From the NCBI GenBank assembly GCA_035294725.1, contig DATGKK010000004.1, positions 1-15,406 on the forward strand: DNA of 15,406 nucleotides. The letters run 5' to 3'. The notes beneath the pieces were generated by a model. The model did not search any database, was not told the origin of the DNA, and worked only from the letters and a program-made list of their open reading frames with translations. Made by a program: the position numbers and the translations under genes. Of the stretch, positions 13,961-15,406 are shown one piece after another. Source of the stretch: DATGKK01 sp035294725 (GTDB taxonomy: Bacteria; Actinomycetota; Acidimicrobiia; Acidimicrobiales; Bog-793). Every line of letters starts with the position of its first letter. Within the stretch, counting starts at the first letter, position 1.

Positions 13961-14629
13961 TTACTCCTGTGTCGCTGCGGTCTCGTGCTCGGCCTCTTCG
14001 CCGCCGAGCGGTCCCGGCGTCCGGGGCCCGCGGTGGTCCCCGCCGGGCGCCTCGGGCTCGGAGCGGTCATCGTGCTGGCTGCGGTCCGCCGCCGACTGCC
14101 TGGCCCGCTTGTCCGGCGCGATCACCATCACCATGTTCCTGCCGTCGAGCCGGGCCTCGGACTCGATCCGTCCGATGCCCTCGATCTGCTCGCCGATCCG
14201 GTCGAGGATCCGCTTGCCGAGGTCCGAGTGGTAGACCTCCCGGCCCCGGAACATCACGGTGACCTTCACCTTGTGCCCGTCCTGCAGAAAGCGGACGACC
14301 TGCCTCGTCTTGGTGTCGAAGTCGCCCTGGCCGATCTTCGGCCGGTACTTCATCTCCTTGATCCCGACGTTCGTCGACTTCCGCCTCGACTCCTTCGCCT
14401 TCTGGGCGGCGTCGAACTTGAACTTGCCGTAGTCCATGATCCGGCAGACGGGCGGGTTCGCGAGCGGCGCCACCTCGACGAGGTCGAGGTCCTGGGCCTG
14501 CGCGATCGACAGCGCTTCGGGGAGCGGCTTGATCCCGAGCTGCCGGCCCTCGGAGTCGACGAGACGGACGTCGCGAGCCCGGATCCGGTCGTTGATCCGC
14601 GGCTCGTTGGTGGAGGGTGCGTTGGTGAT
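13961..14629 (-). CDS. infC: Translation initiation factor IF-3, probable ATC start
   Basis: IF-3 binds the 30S subunit, checks the start codon and prevents early 50S joining. The N-domain is at about 10-78 (NEPRINDRIRARDVRLVDSEG, then VAPLANPPVCRIMDYGKFKFDAAQKAK) and the C-domain at about 84-172 (KEMKYRPKIGQGDFDTKTRQ, FRGREVYHSDLG). A hydrophilic tail of about 50 residues follows. The N-domain frame has no ATG, GTG, TTG or CTG start: the nearest upstream in-frame stop is a TGA in the leader, and the first standard codon inside is GTG 14473, which would cut the N-domain in half. ATC 14629 lies nine bases after AGAGGAA (14639-14645). Rare infC starts are a known self-regulation device. It heads the operon rpmI-rplT-trmH-pheST. 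Confidence 0.93.
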   Translation of the reverse strand: MTNAPSTNEPRINDRIRARDVRLVDSEGRQLGIKPLPEALSIAQAQDLDLVEVAPLANPPVCRIMDYGKFKFDAAQKAKESRRKSTNVGIKEMKYRPKIGQGDFDTKTRQVVRFLQDGHKVKVTVMFRGREVYHSDLGKRILDRIGEQIEGIGRIESEARLDGRNMVMVIAPDKRARQSAADRSQHDDRSEPEAPGGDHRGPRTPGPLGGEEAEHETAATQE

Positions 14630-14638
14630 CGGCGCTCG

Positions 14639-14645
14639 TTCCTCT
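14639..14645 (-). promoter_or_regulatory. Shine-Dalgarno for the infC ATC start
   Basis: On the minus strand this reads AGAGGAA, nine bases before ATC 14629. It is the only good ribosome-binding site in the stretch upstream of the conserved IF-3 sequence and decides the start. Confidence 0.65.
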
Positions 14646-14680
14646 CGCTCGGCCGGAGCAGGTGCTCGTGGCTCACGACG

Positions 14681-14702
14681 GAGAGGCGGGCCGAAGCCTC
14701 GC
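14681..14702 (-). promoter_or_regulatory. infC leader hairpin and anti-Shine-Dalgarno segment
   Basis: Read on the minus strand, GCG-A-GGC-TTCG-GCC-CGC (14702-14686) folds into a hairpin with a C(UUCG)G tetraloop. The adjoining CCTCTC (14686-14681) is an exact complement of GAGAGG at 14646-14641, part of the infC ribosome-binding site. The leader could therefore hide or expose that site. This is seen only as base complementarity. Confidence 0.35.
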
Positions 14703-14792
14703 GATCACGGTGACCTGGCGCACACCTCGAACCGGGTGGCCAGGTGGGAGAGCGCGTCCGCGCCGCCCCGCTTCTCCTCGGTTGTCGAGATC

Positions 14793-14799
14793 TAGGGTA
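14793..14799. promoter_or_regulatory. Shared -10 region for divergent genes
   Basis: TAGGGTA reads TAGGGT on the plus strand and TACCCT on the minus strand, both fitting the TANNNT -10 pattern. The plus-strand hexamer ends seven bases before GTG 14806, which would give a leaderless mRNA. On the minus strand it would give an infC leader of about 155 bases. Confidence 0.4.
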
Positions 14800-14805
14800 T
14801 CAGCC

Positions 14806-15255
14806 GTGAGCAGCCTCTGGACACCTGACGGCGAGCACCGGGTGCCGCGCAACGATCCGTCGCCGCCTCCCGGTGCGGGAAGCTCGTCTCCTCCCGGCTC
14901 GGGCGAGAGTGCCACGGCAGGGGGAGGGGCAGCACAGGCCGGCACGCCCGGCGAGGCCGAGCTGGCCGCGGTCGCGGCAGAGCTCCTCGCCACGCCCGTC
15001 GAAGACCTCGTCGCAAACCACTGCTACGGATTGTTCGAGCTCGCAGCGCTCCACCTCTCTCAGCGGCCACCGAGCCTCGCCGCCGCCCGCACCGCGATCG
15101 ACGCGATGGGCTATCTCGTCGACGGCCTCGGCGACCGCCTCGGTCGCCACGCCTCCTCGCTCGCAGAGGGGCTCACACAGCTCCGGCTCGCCTTCGTGCG
15201 GATCTCCGACGCTGCCTCGGCGCCGGCCGAGAGCGGGAGCCGGGACGGGGCCTGA
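14806..15255 (+). CDS. DUF1844-like protein divergent from infC
   Basis: A 149-residue protein. The N-terminus SSLWTPDGEHRVPR is the kind of leader seen in actinobacterial DUF1844 proteins encoded beside infC. A flexible Ser/Gly/Pro/Ala-rich linker (about 18-48) follows. A helical domain at about 52-134 comes next (AELLATPVEDLVANHCYGLFELAALHLSQ, then AIDAMGYLVDGLGDRLG and LAEGLTQLRLAFVRIS), which fits the DUF1844 helix layout. No function is established for the family. GTG 14806 is chosen because it gives the conserved start and sits seven bases after a TAGGGT -10; the frame is open upstream but overlaps the infC leader. It ends 15 bases from a convergent gene. Confidence 0.7.
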   Translation: MSSLWTPDGEHRVPRNDPSPPPGAGSSSPPGSGESATAGGGAAQAGTPGEAELAAVAAELLATPVEDLVANHCYGLFELAALHLSQRPPSLAAARTAIDAMGYLVDGLGDRLGRHASSLAEGLTQLRLAFVRISDAASAPAESGSRDGA

Positions 15256-15260
15256 GGCGG

Positions 15261-15298
15261 CCCTCCGGCGCTACCTGCGGGCGCGAAGCGGCGGAGGG
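15261..15298. terminator. Bidirectional terminator-like stem between convergent genes
   Basis: CCCTCCGGCGCT (15261-15272) pairs with AGCGGCGGAGGG (15287-15298) in 11 of 12 positions, with a 14-base loop. It starts six bases after the DUF1844-like stop and spans the stop codon and last codons of the minus-strand gene. No T-run is present. Confidence 0.5.
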
Positions 15299-15406
15299 TC
15301 CTCGCCCCCGGTCACGATCTCGAGCTCCACCTCGTCCTCGATCGCGACCCCTCCCTCGCCCGCGAGCGGGATCGAGGGCTTCACCTGCCGGCTCCAGGCG
15401 ACGGCG
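15271..15406 (-). CDS. C-terminal fragment of an unrecognised protein (runs off the window)
   Basis: The last 44 residues of a minus-strand gene whose start lies beyond the window. The visible part reads AVAWSRQVKPSIPLAGEGG, then an acidic strand-like stretch (VAIEDEVELEIVTGGED) and ends PPPLRARR before TAG 15273-15271. Third codon positions are G/C-rich in this frame and the other frames give Arg/Gly-rich sequence, so this is probably coding. I cannot name the family from so short a piece. Confidence 0.5.
   Translation of the reverse strand, partial: AVAWSRQVKPSIPLAGEGGVAIEDEVELEIVTGGEDPPPLRARR

Noticed and set aside
14473..14475. GTG as the infC start
   Set aside because: It would remove half of the conserved IF-3 N-domain, which is clearly encoded upstream in the same frame.
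13736..14713. 325-codon plus-strand frame opposite rpmI and infC
   Set aside because: It is an antisense shadow of L35 and IF-3, both certain on the minus strand.
14725..14790. tRNA-like GGTTCGA and D-arm-like words in the infC leader
   Set aside because: No acceptor stem, anticodon arm or correct T-arm can be assembled on either strand.

Overview
The window is high-GC DNA with almost exclusive G/C at third codon positions, many GTG starts and several four-base stop/start overlaps. The gene order infC-rpmI-rplT-trmH-pheS-pheT, a DUF1844-like gene divergent from infC, and GYW-repeat propeller proteins point to an actinobacterium. A deep-branching one, perhaps of the Acidimicrobiia, is an inference from gene style and not a proven assignment.

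Layout. (1) 1-4536, plus strand: a type II fatty acid synthesis operon, with the 3' two-thirds of fabH, then fabG, acpP and fabF, followed five bases later by a UbiB/ABC1-type atypical kinase. (2) 4554-8806: an accessory islet. It holds a six-unit GYW-repeat protein (+), a convergent small membrane-anchored cysteine-containing protein (-), a 128-residue unassigned protein (+), two VapBC (PIN toxin) modules (+) and a remnant of an FG-GAP repeat gene. The first VapBC module has an intact toxin but an antitoxin carrying an in-frame stop and a one-base frameshift. The second is intact, with a palindromic operator laid over an apparently leaderless start. (3) 8807-14629, minus strand: a translation operon read infC (IF-3), rpmI (L35), rplT (L20), a TrmH-family RNA methyltransferase, pheS, pheT. 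infC has no ATG, GTG, TTG or CTG in its N-terminal region and appears to start at ATC behind a good Shine-Dalgarno; the methyltransferase appears to start at CTG in a CTGA overlap with the rplT stop. (4) 14806-15255, plus strand: a DUF1844-like gene divergent from infC, sharing a short promoter region with it. (5) 15271-15406, minus strand: the C-terminal end of an unrecognised gene, facing the DUF1844-like gene across a 12-bp stem that looks like a bidirectional terminator.

How the parts work together. FabG, ACP and FabF form the elongation cycle core, with FabH supplying the priming condensation; the UbiB-like kinase is positioned to be co-transcribed. The minus-strand operon couples translation initiation (IF-3), two 50S proteins, an rRNA/tRNA methyltransferase and phenylalanyl-tRNA synthetase. 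The islet between the two housekeeping operons is the variable part. I see no CRISPR array, tRNA, rRNA, transposase or phage gene. I do not see clear evidence of an undescribed multi-gene system. The most unusual points are the broken antitoxin beside an intact PIN toxin, the ATC start and leader structure of infC, and the operator/leaderless start of the second VapBC.
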